Origin: Calditrichota bacterium
GTDB lineage: Bacteria; Zhuqueibacterota; Zhuqueibacteria; Residuimicrobiales; Krinioviventaceae
Length of the DNA: 7,542 bases
Assembly (NCBI GenBank): GCA_003818595.1
Contig: RPQV01000154.1
Location: 1-7,542, forward strand
Reading direction: 5' to 3'
Below, piece by piece: positions 1 to 6,026 of this stretch (position 1 is its first letter; the number at the start of each line of letters is the position of its first letter). The notes under the pieces were generated by a model. The model was given only the letters and a program-made list of their open reading frames with translations, had not been told where the DNA came from and did no database searches. The position numbers and the translations under genes were made by a program.

Positions 1-1298
1 CTTTTTTAGGCGTCGGATATATCATTGGTTTCCGGCTGGCTGCGATCACCTTTTCCGGCGGAGTCTTTGGTTGGATGTTCCTGATGCCCATCGTACTGTT
101 TATGATGGGCGATCAATTGGCGCCGTTCGCCGACGCTCATGACTGGATGACCATAGCCAAGGCCGCCTATAGTTCGACAGTCAAACAAATCGCCGTGGGC
201 GGCATGCTGGTCGGTGCATTTTATACGCTGTTCAGAATGAGGAAAAATCTTGCCGGCGGTCTCAGTCGCAGTATTCAGGACATTCGATCGAGCGGAAAAA
301 GTGGAGAGCAAACATCGCGAATTGACAAGGACGCACCCTTGGGAATGACGCTTTTGGCCATTGGAATGCTGGTGATCTGCATGGTCGTATTGTATCAATC
401 CTTCAGCCATCAATGGGGATCGGCGATCCTGGCGGCAGTGGTCATGGCTTTTGCAGGATTTATCTTCGCTGCGGTCGCCGGCTATCTGGTCGGCATTATC
501 GGCAGTTCTTCCAACCCCATTTCAGGCCTGACGCTTTCTACGCTATTAATTGCTGCTCTCTTGATGGTGTTGGTCGGGATGAAAGGCAATCCTGGAGTAG
601 CCGCCGTGCTTGGAGTGGCTTCAGTGGTTTGCTGCGTTGCCGGTGTTGCCGGTGATATGATGCAGGACTGGAAAGTCGGTTATCTTCTCGGCGGTACTCC
701 CTGGCGGATGCAAATCGGCGGTTTGGTCGGCGTCACGGCAGCGTCATTGGTGATGGTGATTCCGATTATGCTCCTCCATCAGGCAAATGGAATCGGCAGC
801 GATGCCCTTCCTGCACCTCAGGCCGGTTTAATGGCGATGATGAGCAAAGGAATAGTGGCGGGTGAGATGGCCTGGCCTTTGGTCATCGCTGGTATGTTGT
901 TTGCGGTAGGATTGATTTTAATTAACGCACCCTCTCCCATGCTGATCTCCGTGGGCATGTACTTGCCGTTTAACACCACCTTTGCAATTTTTATGGGCGG
1001 GCTAATCAAGTTCATTGTTGACAAATTAGCTGAAAAAAAATGCGCAAATGAGCAAGAAACCAGCACGGTTGAGAATACCGGTCTGCTTCTCGCTTCGGGA
1101 TTAGTTGCGGGAGAAGCACTGATGGGCATCATCCTCGCTGCTCTTGTCGTCGCCCAAATCGATCTGCAGGCGATGGTCGGCTTGGTTAATTTTGACGGCT
1201 TTTGGTGGTTGGGCGTCTTGGTATTTATTCTTTTGGGTTATGTATTGATTAAATTCCCATTGGTAGAATTGCAGAACAAAAAGAAACAATCAAGATAA
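1..1298 (+). CDS. OPT family oligopeptide transporter, C-terminal part (5' truncated by window edge)
   Basis: This is a polytopic inner-membrane protein of the oligopeptide transporter (OPT) family, which takes up small peptides or metal-chelate-like substrates with protons. The frame is open from the first full codon at base 3 through the window edge; about 431 residues are visible, against roughly 600-670 for bacterial members, so the N-terminal third is missing. The visible part has about 10-11 hydrophobic segments. Recognisable OPT motifs occur in order: VGYIIGFRLAAI at the extreme start, SSSNPISGLT near base 510-530, GDMMQDWKVGYLLGGTP near 652-702, GMYLPFNTTFAIFMGG near 954-1000, and ASGLVAGEALMG near 1094-1130. 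A short charged loop rich in Ser, Lys and Arg (around 285-330) separates two membrane blocks. The TAA stop at 1296-1298 overlaps the ATG of the next gene, so the two are probably translationally coupled. The family call is firm; the substrate cannot be read from the sequence. Confidence 0.93.
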   Translation, partial: FLGVGYIIGFRLAAITFSGGVFGWMFLMPIVLFMMGDQLAPFADAHDWMTIAKAAYSSTVKQIAVGGMLVGAFYTLFRMRKNLAGGLSRSIQDIRSSGKSGEQTSRIDKDAPLGMTLLAIGMLVICMVVLYQSFSHQWGSAILAAVVMAFAGFIFAAVAGYLVGIIGSSSNPISGLTLSTLLIAALLMVLVGMKGNPGVAAVLGVASVVCCVAGVAGDMMQDWKVGYLLGGTPWRMQIGGLVGVTAASLVMVIPIMLLHQANGIGSDALPAPQAGLMAMMSKGIVAGEMAWPLVIAGMLFAVGLILINAPSPMLISVGMYLPFNTTFAIFMGGLIKFIVDKLAEKKCANEQETSTVENTGLLLASGLVAGEALMGIILAALVVAQIDLQAMVGLVNFDGFWWLGVLVFILLGYVLIKFPLVELQNKKKQSR

Positions 1299-1711
1299 TG
1301 TCGAATCAGGAGAACAATGCTGCACCCAATCTGCTCAAGATGAGGCCGCTTAAAAACAGCGAATACGAAGAGATCAACGGACGAATTGTGCTCCTCGTCC
1401 CGCGCAAACAAAATCCGATTCTCCTGCGGCTGATCCCGAGTCTCAAGCGTCGGTCTCACTTGAAACTTCACTTGGACGAGATCGGAACGCATGCCTGGAA
1501 ACATATTGATGGTCAGAATAGCGTGCTTGATATTGCACACCACTTAAAGGTCAAATTTGGGGAGGCTATCGAACCAGTTTACCCTCGACTGGGAATGTTC
1601 ATCAACCAGATGGCCCGGCAGGGTGTGGTGTTGCTCAGAGAAGAAGAAAGCCTGGAGGAAATAAAACCAGAAATCAAAACGTGTTGTGGTGATGACCATG
1701 ACAAAATATGA
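1298..1711 (+). CDS. PqqD-like (RiPP recognition element fold) peptide-binding protein
   Basis: A 137-residue soluble protein with a PqqD-type winged-helix domain, the fold that binds leader peptides in PQQ and other RiPP pathways. What is seen: an early strand pair (residues 13-35, RPLKN...INGRIVLLVPR), a basic insertion (36-55), then the classic block LDEIGTHAWKHIDGQNSV (59-76), an amphipathic helix IAHHLKVKFGE, and the last helix with MFINQMARQGVVLL (100-113). The first strands are separated by a longer basic insert than in true PqqD (about 90 residues). The tail is acidic and then ends in CCGDDHDKI (129-137), a cysteine pair next to Asp and His that could bind metal; this is only a suggestion. 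The ATG at 1298 overlaps the transporter stop and has no clear Shine-Dalgarno, which fits translational coupling. No precursor peptide or radical SAM enzyme is in the window, so a PQQ role is not supported; function beyond peptide binding is inferred from fold and neighbours. Confidence 0.8.
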   Translation: MSNQENNAAPNLLKMRPLKNSEYEEINGRIVLLVPRKQNPILLRLIPSLKRRSHLKLHLDEIGTHAWKHIDGQNSVLDIAHHLKVKFGEAIEPVYPRLGMFINQMARQGVVLLREEESLEEIKPEIKTCCGDDHDKI

Positions 1712-2651
1712 AAAAGCGGCCCAGACAGCGGTAAATAAATGTCTTGACCTTCGCAAGGATGAATCGCTGCTGATTTTAGCGACTGAGGCACAAATGGAGA
1801 TTGCTTCGTATATTCTCACAGCCGCAAGCAAAAAAACAAAAAATACCTTTCTCCTCCAGCTTCCCCCTTTCTCTCAGCACACGCCTCTCCACTCGGCGAT
1901 TTCCACATTCATGCGCCAGGTCCAGGCGGTGGTGGCAATAACCTCACCGACTATACTTTATACGGATGCGCATCGACAGGCGTGTATGGCCGGCACTCGT
2001 ATCATCACCATGCCGTCGCTCACGCTCAACAGTTTCGGCCGCATTGCGGACATGAATTTAGAGCGCACGTCGCGCCTCAGTAAAAAATTAGCGGATATCT
2101 TGAGCATGGCATCGGAAATTCATGTGACTTCCATTAACGGAACGGATCTCACCATTCCGGTTTCCACGAGACGCGGATATGCCGATACCGGCATTGTGCA
2201 AACGCCGGGCGCCTTTTCCAATTTGCCCGCCGGAGAAGCATTGATTGTACCGGATGAAGAAAAGTGCGAAGGACAATTAATTGTCGACAGTGGTCTGGGG
2301 ATTATTCCTTCCGAGCAGGAGCCGTTGACTATTCAGATCAAAGAAGGCCGAGCGGCTCGAATCAGCGGAGGTTCAACAGCGGTAAAACTGAGTCGACATC
2401 TCTCAGCGCTCGGACCGCATAGCCGCGTCATCGCTGAGTTTGGGATGGGCACTAATGATGCGGCACAACTTTCCGGTTGCATAGTAGAAGATGCAAAAAT
2501 CTTGGGTACTATTCACATTGGAATAGGCAACAATACCTTGTTTGGCGGCCGCAACGACATCCCCATACATTTGGATGCTGTCGTCTGTAAAGCCACGGTG
2601 GAAATCAACAGCAAATTGATCCTTTCGCGCGGCAAATTGGTCATCGATTGA
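1698..2651 (+). CDS. M29-type aminopeptidase-like metalloprotein (COG2309/NicX superfamily)
   Basis: A cytoplasmic protein (no signal peptide) of 317 residues whose C-terminal half matches the aminopeptidase T/S (M29) superfamily. Putative metal-site motifs occur in family order: NLPAGEALIVP with Glu180, AEFGMGTN with Glu247, ILGTIHIGIGNN with His273, and IHLDAV with His291 and Asp293. M29 enzymes are dinuclear metallo-aminopeptidases; the same fold includes the Fe(II) dioxygenase NicX, which uses a His plus an HxD pair, so chemistry is not decided by homology alone. Length is short compared with about 400 for classical M29 enzymes, mainly in the N-terminal domain. Start choice: in-frame GTG 1686, GTG 1689, ATG 1692 and ATG 1698 are all possible; ATG 1698 is preferred because GGTGAT at 1688-1693 matches the 3' part of the Shine-Dalgarno consensus in good register. 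The gene overlaps the PqqD-like gene by 14 bases and so belongs to the transporter operon. A peptidase acting on imported peptides is the simplest reading. Confidence 0.82.
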   Translation: MTKYEKAAQTAVNKCLDLRKDESLLILATEAQMEIASYILTAASKKTKNTFLLQLPPFSQHTPLHSAISTFMRQVQAVVAITSPTILYTDAHRQACMAGTRIITMPSLTLNSFGRIADMNLERTSRLSKKLADILSMASEIHVTSINGTDLTIPVSTRRGYADTGIVQTPGAFSNLPAGEALIVPDEEKCEGQLIVDSGLGIIPSEQEPLTIQIKEGRAARISGGSTAVKLSRHLSALGPHSRVIAEFGMGTNDAAQLSGCIVEDAKILGTIHIGIGNNTLFGGRNDIPIHLDAVVCKATVEINSKLILSRGKLVID

Positions 2652-2677
2652 ACGGAGATATTTAAAACAAGCTCATT

Positions 2678-3331
2678 TCAGGCTCGACCGGTCATGGCCG
2701 ACGAGAGAGAAGTATCGGCGGGCATTTTTTTTTGAATGAGCTGCACCAGTCTCATACTGCTGTTATAGATCGCAAACACATCCATCAACCCCTTTTCGGT
2801 ATCCCAATTGGAGGAATTCATATAAATTTCCCGCGACAATCCGACGATCGTCTCTGCGGAGAGACTCACCTCTTCCCACCATTCATCATCTCGAGGCGGC
2901 AGTTCCCGGAACATAGACGAACTCTTGCAATTCCGAAATCGTGCTCTCTCCAGGCGGAGGATATTATCCACGACATTCAGCAGTTCCCGCATTCCAAACG
3001 GCTTTTTCAGCACTGCGCGTAAACCTTGGTCAAAGTAGGCTTCCAGCACATTCATCAAATCAGATCTGCCTGAGAGCAGGATGATGGGAGTTCCCGGGAG
3101 CTCAGCATATTGCTGCTCATTCGATAATCTGGTCATAAATTCGATTGCAGTTCTATCGCCGACGAGATAGTCCAGGATGATCAAAGCAGGCAACTTTTCT
3201 TTGGCGATTAATAGCCCTGCTTCGATAGTCTTGGCTCTGAAAAAATGATAACCTGCGTCGGTAAATATTCGGCTGCTAAATTCGAGGACATCTTCATCAT
3301 CCTCGATCTGAAGAATTGTCTCCTCTTGCAT
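2678..3331 (-). CDS. Response regulator: receiver domain plus unrecognised helical C-terminal region
   Basis: A 217-residue cytoplasmic response regulator. The receiver domain covers about residues 4-125: acidic pocket Glu10-Asp11-Asp12, phospho-acceptor Asp54 in LIILDYLVG, the switch residue Ser87 in IILLSGRSD, and the conserved Lys110-Pro111 in LKKPF. The rest (about 126-217) is predicted mainly helical, contains a Trp-rich acidic patch (DDEWWEEV, about 147-154) and shows no helix-turn-helix, GGDEF, HD or other output domain that I recognise. The start ATG is preceded by GGGA about 9 bases upstream. It is the last gene of the signalling operon, 45 bases after the kinase stop, so the kinase is its probable phospho-donor. 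The output could be protein-protein interaction, or the C-terminal half could be a small histidine-free phosphotransfer-like helical bundle; neither is shown. It converges on the aminopeptidase-like gene with only 26 bases between stops. Confidence 0.9.
   Translation of the reverse strand: MQEETILQIEDDEDVLEFSSRIFTDAGYHFFRAKTIEAGLLIAKEKLPALIILDYLVGDRTAIEFMTRLSNEQQYAELPGTPIILLSGRSDLMNVLEAYFDQGLRAVLKKPFGMRELLNVVDNILRLERARFRNCKSSSMFRELPPRDDEWWEEVSLSAETIVGLSREIYMNSSNWDTEKGLMDVFAIYNSSMRLVQLIQKKMPADTSLSSAMTGRA
2694..2733 (+). terminator. possible intrinsic terminator of the transporter operon, inside the convergent gene
   Basis: ATGGCCGA at 2694-2701 can pair with TCGGC at 2715-2719 plus CAT at 2723-2725 (three-base bulge GGG at 2720-2722), with a 13-base loop, followed directly by a run of nine T at 2725-2733. 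It lies 42 bases after the stop of the aminopeptidase-like gene and within the last codons of the opposite-strand regulator. The bulge and long loop weaken the stem, so this is a moderate call; the T-run also encodes Lys-Lys on the other strand and could be coincidental. Confidence 0.38.
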
Positions 3332-3376
3332 CGCATTTTCCCAAGGCTGCAGTACGATAAAGTTCTAAAGAAATAG

Positions 3377-4873
3377 TTATTGAATGATATCCTCGGAATT
3401 TTCCGCCATCACCGCAGTACGTTTTGAATTCAAACGCGGCAGAAATACGCAAAAAACTGATCCGCGACCCACCTGACTTTCGACCTCAAGATGTCCCCCA
3501 TGCATGTCGACGATCTGTTTGACCAAAGAAAGTCCCAATCCGGATCCAGTCACTTCGCGGACATTTTCGTCATCCGTAACACGATAAAATTTATCAAATA
3601 TTTTAGGAATCGCCTCACGCGGAATTCCAAAGCCTTGATCATGGACTTCAATGATCACATTCTGATCCGAGTTTTTGAGCACGATATCAACGCGAGTGTG
3701 CGCGGGACTATATTTGACGGCATTTGAAAACAAATTGAGGAAAACCTGTTCCATCATCCCGGCGTCAGCGCGGATGAGGGGAAGGTTTTCGGCATCATGA
3801 ATCTCGACATCGATCTCTTTCTGGCTTGCCAGATAGGAATTGTTGCCCACGACCATTTGAACAATTTCGTTCAGATCGATATCGGTTTTTTTCGGTTGGA
3901 TGCGACCGGATTCAATGCGGGAAATGTCTAAAAATTTATTGATCAGGTCGCTGAGGCGGGAAGCTTCGGTCAGGATAATGCGCGCATATTCTTCCGATTG
4001 CTCGCGCGAAATATCCTCATCCAACAGCAGTTCGCTGAAACCGGAGATACTGGTTAGCGGGGAACGCAATTCATGCGCCACCATCGAGACCAATTCCGTT
4101 TTCATTTTATCGATTTCTTTCTGCTGTGTCACATCGCGAAGGATGGTCACCACACCGATGAGTACACCATCGTCCTGCAGCACACGCGCCGCTCTTCCCT
4201 GGAGAACGCGCATTTTCCATTCGCCTTCAGGTTTGATGGAAATTTCCACGCCCGGCAGGACCGACTTTTTCCGATGGGTCGCCTCTTCGATGAGTTGCAG
4301 CAGCTTGGCATCCTCGATGAATTTTTCGAAATCCTGTCCTGAGTAATCCTTATCTTCCAGATTGTACCATTTTCTGATTGTCTCATTCAGAACAGAAATT
4401 TTGAGTTGAGGATCAGTAACAATGACGCCATCGGCGATGTTTTTTATGATCGTCTCGAACTTGCGTTTTTCCTCGATAATTTTCGCCAGATTCATGCGAT
4501 CGAGACGCCGCAGTTCAAGGGTCATATAATTGAATAATTTTGCCAGACGACCTATTTCATCATCATTATGCACCTTGATTTCGTGGGAAAAATCGCCGCG
4601 GGCGATTTTGGTCGCGCTCTTTTCAAACTCCGAGATCGGCGTTGTGATGAAGCGGGAGATGAAGAATGCGATGATCCCGGAAATGATGGCGGACAGCATG
4701 AGGAAAAGTGCGATGCGTATCGCAATGGAGGATGCGCTTAAATTCGCCAGCAGCCAGGTAGGCAGACTGATCAGCACAAACAAAACCATTGGCAGCTCAG
4801 CCGCCGCCAAAGTGGAGATGAACAGACGTCGAAAAAGCTTACTGCTTAATTGTTCTTTTACCCAATTAGTCAT
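3377..4873 (-). CDS. Membrane sensor histidine kinase (2 TM, HAMP, PAS, HisKA, HATPase_c)
   Basis: A 498-residue sensor kinase. Order of parts: two hydrophobic segments (about 17-45 and 49-76) joined by only a few residues, so there is practically no periplasmic sensor domain; HAMP linker (about 74-127, with ITTPISEFEKSATKIARGDF and DEIGRLAKLFN); a PAS domain (about 135-250, starting IIKNIADGVIVTD and ending ILRDVTQQKEIDKMK); the dimerisation/phospho-acceptor domain with His267 in VAHELRSPLTSISGF; and the ATPase domain with the N box NLFSNAVKYSP (380-390), G1 box DQGFGI (412-417), F box IFDKFYR and G2 box GSGLGLSL (443-450). All residues needed for autophosphorylation are present. Sensing is therefore likely cytoplasmic (PAS) or within the membrane. 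It starts 2 bases after the stop of the diguanylate cyclase gene, and a strong GAGGGGGG ribosome binding site lies inside that gene's last codons. The two flanking receiver proteins are its likely partners. PhoR/ResE-like architecture, but no specific orthology is claimed. Confidence 0.95.
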   Translation of the reverse strand: MTNWVKEQLSSKLFRRLFISTLAAAELPMVLFVLISLPTWLLANLSASSIAIRIALFLMLSAIISGIIAFFISRFITTPISEFEKSATKIARGDFSHEIKVHNDDEIGRLAKLFNYMTLELRRLDRMNLAKIIEEKRKFETIIKNIADGVIVTDPQLKISVLNETIRKWYNLEDKDYSGQDFEKFIEDAKLLQLIEEATHRKKSVLPGVEISIKPEGEWKMRVLQGRAARVLQDDGVLIGVVTILRDVTQQKEIDKMKTELVSMVAHELRSPLTSISGFSELLLDEDISREQSEEYARIILTEASRLSDLINKFLDISRIESGRIQPKKTDIDLNEIVQMVVGNNSYLASQKEIDVEIHDAENLPLIRADAGMMEQVFLNLFSNAVKYSPAHTRVDIVLKNSDQNVIIEVHDQGFGIPREAIPKIFDKFYRVTDDENVREVTGSGLGLSLVKQIVDMHGGHLEVESQVGRGSVFCVFLPRLNSKRTAVMAENSEDIIQ

Positions 4874-4875
4874 GT

Positions 4876-5838
4876 TCAGCAGCCCCCCTCATCAACGACG
4901 ATATTTTTACCTCGCGCCTTTGCCAGATATAACCGTTTATCAGCACAAGCGACCAGTGTTTCGAAAGTTCTGCCGCCCGTGGGGTAGGAGGAGACACCCA
5001 CACTGATGGTAATCCGGTTATTGGGTTGGGTCTCCTGGAATTCAAAGGGGAATTGCTCAACCAGTTTTCTCAGTTTTTCCGCAACGATGCGCGCATTTGC
5101 GGCCGGAGTATTGGGTAAAATAACAGCAAATTCTTCCCCACCATAACGTGCGGCGACGTCAATTTTTCGAATATTATTTGAAACCAAAGATGCTATTCCT
5201 TGCAGCACTTTATCACCTGCGAGATGCCCATGGGTATCATTATACTGTTTAAAATAATCAATATCAAACATGATCAATGAAAATGATATTCGATGGCGTT
5301 CAGCTCGTCTTACCTCCATGCTCAGCACATCTTTAAAATGGCGATAATTATACAGACCGGTCAGGCCGTCGGTCAATGCGAGTTCCCGCAGGCGTTCTTT
5401 AGCGCGCTCCAGCTGGGAAATTTTTTCCTGAAGCTGATCATGCAGCATTTTAACCCGCAGCAATGACCTGACTCTCGCCAGCAACTCCAGTTTGTTGAAG
5501 GGTTTGCTGATAAAATCATCAGCGCCCGCTTCAATTCCTCTAATTTTGCTCTCGATTTCATTGAGAGCAGTGACCATGATAATGGGTGTATATTTGGCTT
5601 TTTCACTTTTTTTCAACTGTCGACAGGTCTCAAAGCCGTTCATTTTCGGCATCATGACGTCGAGGAGAATAAGATCAGGCTCAACGGTTTCAACCTGTTG
5701 CAGCGCCTCTTCTCCATTTCGGGCAATAAATGTTTTATAATTCTGCGTCGCTAAAAAAGCCTGCAATAATTGAATATTCACCGGGATATCGTCAACAACG
5801 AGAATCTTGGGATGATGATTAATATGGTTATTTTTCAC
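4876..5838 (-). CDS. Response regulator diguanylate cyclase (REC-GGDEF, PleD/WspR-like)
   Basis: A phosphorylation-controlled enzyme making cyclic di-GMP from two GTP. Numbered from the GTG at 5838 (320 residues): receiver domain about 10-125 with Asp16-Asp17, phospho-acceptor Asp60 in LILLDVMMPKMNGF, Thr90, and Lys112-Pro113; a helical, probably coiled-coil linker (about 130-155, rich in Leu/Glu/Arg); then the GGDEF domain with DGLTGLYNYR (157-166), DIDYFKQYND (192-201), active-site GGEEF (233-237), and TISVGVSSYP (277-286). Asp192 and Glu235 are spaced as the metal ligands of PleD. The inhibitory I-site RKID (224-227) sits five residues before GGEEF, so product feedback is expected. Start: the frame stays open up to another GTG at 5931, which would add 31 residues unlike any receiver N-terminus; GTG 5838 puts nine residues before PKILVVDD, as usual, so it is preferred, though its ribosome site (GGGA) is close and weak. 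First gene of the signalling operon. Confidence 0.93.
   Translation of the reverse strand: MKNNHINHHPKILVVDDIPVNIQLLQAFLATQNYKTFIARNGEEALQQVETVEPDLILLDVMMPKMNGFETCRQLKKSEKAKYTPIIMVTALNEIESKIRGIEAGADDFISKPFNKLELLARVRSLLRVKMLHDQLQEKISQLERAKERLRELALTDGLTGLYNYRHFKDVLSMEVRRAERHRISFSLIMFDIDYFKQYNDTHGHLAGDKVLQGIASLVSNNIRKIDVAARYGGEEFAVILPNTPAANARIVAEKLRKLVEQFPFEFQETQPNNRITISVGVSSYPTGGRTFETLVACADKRLYLAKARGKNIVVDEGGC
4883..4890 (-). promoter_or_regulatory. Ribosome binding site of the histidine kinase gene, within the cyclase 3' end
   Basis: Read on the - strand, GAGGGGGG lies nine bases before the kinase ATG at 4873 and encodes the terminal Glu-Gly-Gly of the diguanylate cyclase. It fixes the kinase start and shows that the two genes are coupled at the level of translation. 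Confidence 0.7.
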
Positions 5839-5873
5839 GCTTCCCAGCCCGGAATAAATCGACGCGAACAGGA

Positions 5874-5898
5874 ACAATGGCGCATTGGCGCCTGTTGT
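5874..5898. repeat. Hairpin-forming inverted repeat upstream of the cyclase start
   Basis: GGCGC (5879-5883) and GCGCC (5888-5892) form a perfect five-base stem with loop ATTG; flanking ACAA (5874-5877) and TTGT (5895-5898) extend it by four pairs across a small internal loop. On the - strand no T-run follows, so it is not a typical terminator. If the cyclase starts at GTG 5838, this hairpin lies in its leader, 36 bases before the start codon, and could be an operator or leader structure. If the longer start at 5931 is used it is coding and probably meaningless. Confidence 0.4.
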
Positions 5899-5944
5899 CA
5901 GATATAAAAAACATGTACTTCCTTCATTCACATTCCCAGGAATT

Positions 5945-5994
5945 TAAATATTCTCGCAACATGCGACGAAAGGACGTCACATGCGGAATATTTA
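5945..5994. repeat. 50-base imperfect inverted repeat in the S41 protease/cyclase intergenic region
   Basis: TAAATATTC (5945-5953) is the exact reverse complement of GAATATTTA (5986-5994). The stem continues inward, after a one-base bulge at 5954, with CGCA (5955-5958) against TGCG (5982-5985), giving 13 pairs. The loop (5959-5981) holds a second small pairing, GACG (5965-5968) with CGTC (5975-5978). An alternative fold pairs TCGCA (5954-5958) with TGCGA (5962-5966). It lies 33 bases beyond the protease stop and upstream of the cyclase in the direction of transcription. It has no T-run; its job (operator, RNA processing or stability element, weak terminator) is unknown. Confidence 0.55.
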
Positions 5995-6003
5995 GTGTCC
6001 GAC

Positions 6004-6018
6004 ATCGAGCTGATCGAT
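6004..6018. repeat. Small hairpin just after the S41 protease stop
   Basis: ATCGA (6004-6008) pairs with TCGAT (6014-6018) around a five-base loop, nine bases beyond the protease stop in its reading direction. No T-run follows on the - strand. Five pairs can occur by chance; it is listed because it sits next to the larger inverted repeat and the two may act together at the protease mRNA 3' end. Confidence 0.25.
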
Positions 6019-6026
6019 TGCGAACA

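Noticed and set aside
6..413. 135-codon open frame on the - strand under the OPT gene
   Set aside because: The + strand translation here contains clear OPT membrane segments; the - strand product is His/Gln-rich with no recognisable feature.
1298..1711. True PqqD of PQQ biosynthesis
   Set aside because: No pqqA, pqqB, pqqC or pqqE in the window, the protein is longer than PqqD with a basic insertion, and its neighbours are a peptide transporter and a peptidase-like enzyme.
2671..2704. Inverted elements TCG...CGA around 2684-2704 as a bidirectional terminator
   Set aside because: Only three-pair blocks separated by mismatches and no T-run in the - direction; the pairing at 2694-2725 with its T-run is better for the + strand.
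3900..4346. 148-codon open frame on the + strand opposite the histidine kinase
   Set aside because: It lies antisense within the kinase's HisKA/PAS coding region, its Ser/Arg-rich composition is typical of a shadow frame, and no family is recognised.
4530..5006. 158-codon open frame on the + strand
   Set aside because: It spans the kinase/cyclase junction in antisense, is Met/Arg/Ser-biased with no domain, and both opposite genes have complete motif sets.
5890..5925. Promoter with a TATAT-like -10 for the cyclase operon on the - strand
   Set aside because: An AT-rich TTTATAT stretch exists, but no acceptable -35 at the right distance was seen, so no promoter is annotated.
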